The notes under the pieces: model-generated
The model's input: the letters and a program-made list of their open reading frames with translations, nothing else
The model's database searches: none
What the model was told of the DNA's origin: nothing
Translations under genes and position numbers: made by a program
Origin: CAVQBJ01 sp963819075
GTDB lineage: Bacteria; Actinomycetota; Thermoleophilia; Solirubrobacterales; Solirubrobacteraceae
DNA length: 64,000 bases
Assembly (NCBI GenBank): GCA_963819075.1
Contig: CAWFUP010000002.1
Span: 1,302,001-1,366,000 of the forward strand
Direction of reading: 5' to 3'
In this document: positions 61,735-64,000 of the stretch, one piece after another
Layout: the number at the start of each line of letters is the position of its first letter
Numbering within the stretch: position 1 is the stretch's first letter

Positions 61735-64000
61735 TTATGCAGGGGCCCGCACTGCCAGCCCGAGCCGCTGTCGTATTCGGGTGGCAACCTCGGCGTAGAT
61801 CGGCAGCCCGATGTCTTCGGCGGTTTCGAGGGTGACGACGAACGCATAAGGGGCCGGCTCATCCAAGGCTCCGGCCGCCTTGCGGCTCGTCACCGTAAAC
61901 GCCAAGTCGTCGCCGTCGACGTACGGTACGGCCGTCTGTCCCTCTAGCACTTCGTGCTGAACGGTGCCGCGTCCGACGGCATTGTTGTCCGCCTCCTGTC
62001 GTTCCCGGGCTAGCGGCCGCGATGCCGTCGCGTCGACCCGCATCGCCGCGCGTCGGTAACCGCGATGCGCGACGTTGACCGGCGTTATCCATGCGAGCGT
62101 AACCGTGACTCTGCGCCGATCGGTGCGCCCAGCGAGGCTCGGGGGCAGCGGCAGGCGGTAGTCATGTTCGCCTTCCGCTAGGCGGTCCGCATATATCGCC
62201 GTGACGCGGTAGTCATCGTCGAAGAGCGCCCAATCGGGCCGGATGAGGCCGTAGCCCAGCGAGCGGCTGACGTCTTCCTTGGCTCCCCTCTGTCCGACTT
62301 CGCGCATGGCTTGGCGCAAGACGTTTCCCGCCACACCCCACCTGGCGCCGTGCACGATGAGGGCCTTAAGGAGGACCGCGTCAAGCGTTGGGTCTGGCAT
62401 TGCGGTCCCCCACTGGGCGCGGAGTTCGTCCAGACGCCGCAGCGCCTGTGCTCCAGCGCGCGTAGCGAGCGCGGCGGCGGGACTGGTCCCGCACACGAAC
62501 GTTGTCTGCCGTAGGTCTCCCGATCTGCTAGGTGCTGCTACACGAATACCGGGCGGGCGAGGAACACGGGTAGGCCAGAACTCCCGAGGTGCCCCATCGG
62601 CCGTCGAGGGCTGCTGGTCAAAAAGCTCGCGGCCACCCGGGCTGAGGATGTCGGGCTTAATAGCACGGCCGTGACCTGCTCCCCAGCTACTGAGAGCTGC
62701 CGCTGCGCCATGAACGACGATCGGATTGAGCCGGCCGTCCGTCGGCATTGCGCCGGCGTCCAGGTGCGCACCGCCGACGGTCAGGGCGTTGACGGACTCA
62801 GCCGGCGCAAGAAGGCGGCGCAGCGAGGCCGATGCTGCAAGCTGGCCCAACACCTCAGACTGGACTTCCTCTGCGTCGTCGAGGTCGACGTCCGCCCCCA
62901 GGGAGAGCACCACGTCGTGATTCCCAGCGCTGACAACGAAGAGGACCGCGTATGCGGCGGAGAGGTGATCGAGCAGCCGCGCCCACGGACTGACGAAGCG
63001 ATCGAACTGCTGCGCGCGGTCTCCGACGGAGATGTTGATGATCCTTACGTCAGGGGCTTGTGGGTTCTCGCCGCCGAGCATCCGTACCACGGCGTCGTGC
63101 ACGATCTCGACTGGTAGACGGTGGACGGGGATGGTCTCCTCGGCGCCGTCGACCCAGGTGTGCTGTGGATCGACGCGAATGATGGGGCGCACATAGATGG
63201 GCTCGTTTAGCGGCGCCTCACCGGCTGCGAGATCACCGTGAAGAATGGCCGACGCCATGCCGGTTCCGTGCTGACGGTGACGGACCTCGACCTCCTCCTC
63301 CCAGCCGTCGGGGTCGTCGAGAAGTATCCGACCACTGAGGAGGGCGTGCCTGGCAACAGGCACGCCATCGAGGACAGCCACGCGAGGCGAACGGTCAGCT
63401 ACGGGTTGACGCGGAGGGGTCACCGGGGCGGTGTCAGTCACTTCGACAACAGGGACCGCCGCCTGACCGGTGGCCCGCATGAAACGCACGCCACGTCCGC
63501 TGAGCCATGCGACGTTCATGGTCTCCGCGGCCTGGCGTAGTAGGCGCCCCGGAAGTTCCGCGAGCACCCCGTGGTAGCCGATCTCCGCGAGGACGAAGTC
63601 CCGGAGCACGCGACCGCCTGCTTCCATGAGATCCGAAGCGAGCAACTCTTGCTCGGCAACGCGGCGTGCGGCGTCGGCGCGGAACCACAGCTCCGCTTCA
63701 AAGGGGATGAGCTCGTCTCCGACTTGACCGAGCTCGGTCCGCCAGGCGTCCGCCGCGCCGGTCCGCGCAAGCCGGTCGCGATCGTTCCACTGGCGCACCG
63801 AGATGAGACGGTCAAACACCGTGCTCCACGCGCGCCAGCCCCAGTCGAGCTGCTGGCCGTTCTGCCACATCGTCCAGAGCCGCTCAAGCTCGGTGGCAGC
63901 CCGTTCGTCGGAAGCCACGACGAATAGCTCGCGACGGAGCGGAGAACGCCGCCCGGTTCCAGGGTCGACAGCGGCGAAGGTCTCGGTGTCCTCGAGCTTG
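61735..64000 (-). CDS. Subtilisin-like serine protease (S8), 5' end outside window
   Basis: The frame is open to the window edge; the GTG at 63918 is one possible start, but coding sequence may continue upstream (KLEDTETFAAVDPGTG). Counting from 63918, a helical N-terminal domain of about 170 aa precedes an S8 catalytic domain: RVAVLDGVPV (Asp, about 183), HGTGMASAILHG (His, about 217), VVSAGNHDV (oxyanion Asn, about 330) and CGTSPAAALATRAG (Ser, about 478). A C-terminal beta-rich domain of about 200 aa follows. There is no signal peptide in the visible part, so it is probably cytoplasmic. Cytoplasmic subtilases next to AAA ATPases occur in defence islands; the upstream neighbour is not in view. 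Confidence 0.85.
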   Translation of the reverse strand, partial: KLEDTETFAAVDPGTGRRSPLRRELFVVASDERAATELERLWTMWQNGQQLDWGWRAWSTVFDRLISVRQWNDRDRLARTGAADAWRTELGQVGDELIPFEAELWFRADAARRVAEQELLASDLMEAGGRVLRDFVLAEIGYHGVLAELPGRLLRQAAETMNVAWLSGRGVRFMRATGQAAVPVVEVTDTAPVTPPRQPVADRSPRVAVLDGVPVARHALLSGRILLDDPDGWEEEVEVRHRQHGTGMASAILHGDLAAGEAPLNEPIYVRPIIRVDPQHTWVDGAEETIPVHRLPVEIVHDAVVRMLGGENPQAPDVRIINISVGDRAQQFDRFVSPWARLLDHLSAAYAVLFVVSAGNHDVVLSLGADVDLDDAEEVQSEVLGQLAASASLRRLLAPAESVNALTVGGAHLDAGAMPTDGRLNPIVVHGAAAALSSWGAGHGRAIKPDILSPGGRELFDQQPSTADGAPREFWPTRVPRPPGIRVAAPSRSGDLRQTTFVCGTSPAAALATRAGAQALRRLDELRAQWGTAMPDPTLDAVLLKALIVHGARWGVAGNVLRQAMREVGQRGAKEDVSRSLGYGLIRPDWALFDDDYRVTAIYADRLAEGEHDYRLPLPPSLAGRTDRRRVTVTLAWITPVNVAHRGYRRAAMRVDATASRPLARERQEADNNAVGRGTVQHEVLEGQTAVPYVDGDDLAFTVTSRKAAGALDEPAPYAFVVTLETAEDIGLPIYAEVATRIRQRLGLAVRAPA

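Overview
High-GC actinobacterial DNA, most likely from the Thermoleophilia/Solirubrobacterales side of the phylum. The pointers are very large exported proteins built from arrays of the PxISGTAxxGxTL Ig-like type, FN3-like and PKD modules, strong G/C codon bias, and several -10 boxes (TANNNT) lying 6-7 nt before a start codon, as in leaderless actinobacterial genes. The taxon is inferred. I found no rRNA, intact tRNA or core housekeeping gene; the window looks like a chromosomal (or large-plasmid) plasticity zone.

Layout. 1-2.7 kb: exported glycine-rich/Ig-like protein, 3' end outside the window. 2.86-8.65 kb: a 5.7-kb segment bounded by 43-bp direct repeats that match the 3' half of a tRNA-Thr(GGT), probably att sites. 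It holds a VapB-like/PIN toxin-antitoxin pair, a membrane protein, a possible HEPN protein and a MobF relaxase-helicase with one frameshift. 8.98-12.8 kb: DprA-like and ComF-like PRTase genes, facing an Mrr-like nuclease fusion. 13.5-17.0 kb: a recombinase-in-trio (RIT) element with 94-bp perfect inverted repeats, abutting a YihY/BrkB remnant. 17.4-29.9 kb: a 4143-aa exported repeat protein. 29.9-32.0 kb: non-coding DNA with 10-bp tandem repeats, a terminator-like hairpin and a 74-nt cloverleaf. 32.0-42.4 kb: a lipoprotein, a 2.3-kaa exported GH30 protein carrying three identical 657-bp units, and a collagen-like exported protein. 42.5-57.2 kb: ruins of a conjugative element (cell-wall hydrolase, lipoprotein, VirB2-like membrane protein, MobF relaxase) invaded by an IS1380-family IS and by an IS3-family IS that itself carries a second RIT element and a second IS1380-family IS. 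57.5-64 kb: a defence-type cluster on the minus strand: membrane/zinc-knuckle protein, ApeA-like HEPN protein, winged-helix/PD-(D/E)xK-like protein and a subtilase.

How it fits together. Two relaxases, tRNA-type direct repeats, six tyrosine recombinases, three ISs and an integrase remnant show repeated integration and decay. The best-supported unusual points are: (i) the two unrelated RIT elements share exactly the same end geometry of half-sites and 6-bp spacers; (ii) the second MobF gene needs seven frame changes, all +1, while its motifs are preserved, and the first MobF needs one more of the same sign; (iii) a cloverleaf palindrome whose three hairpins tile its interior with no unpaired base; (iv) two neighbouring giant exported proteins share a core but differ at both ends.
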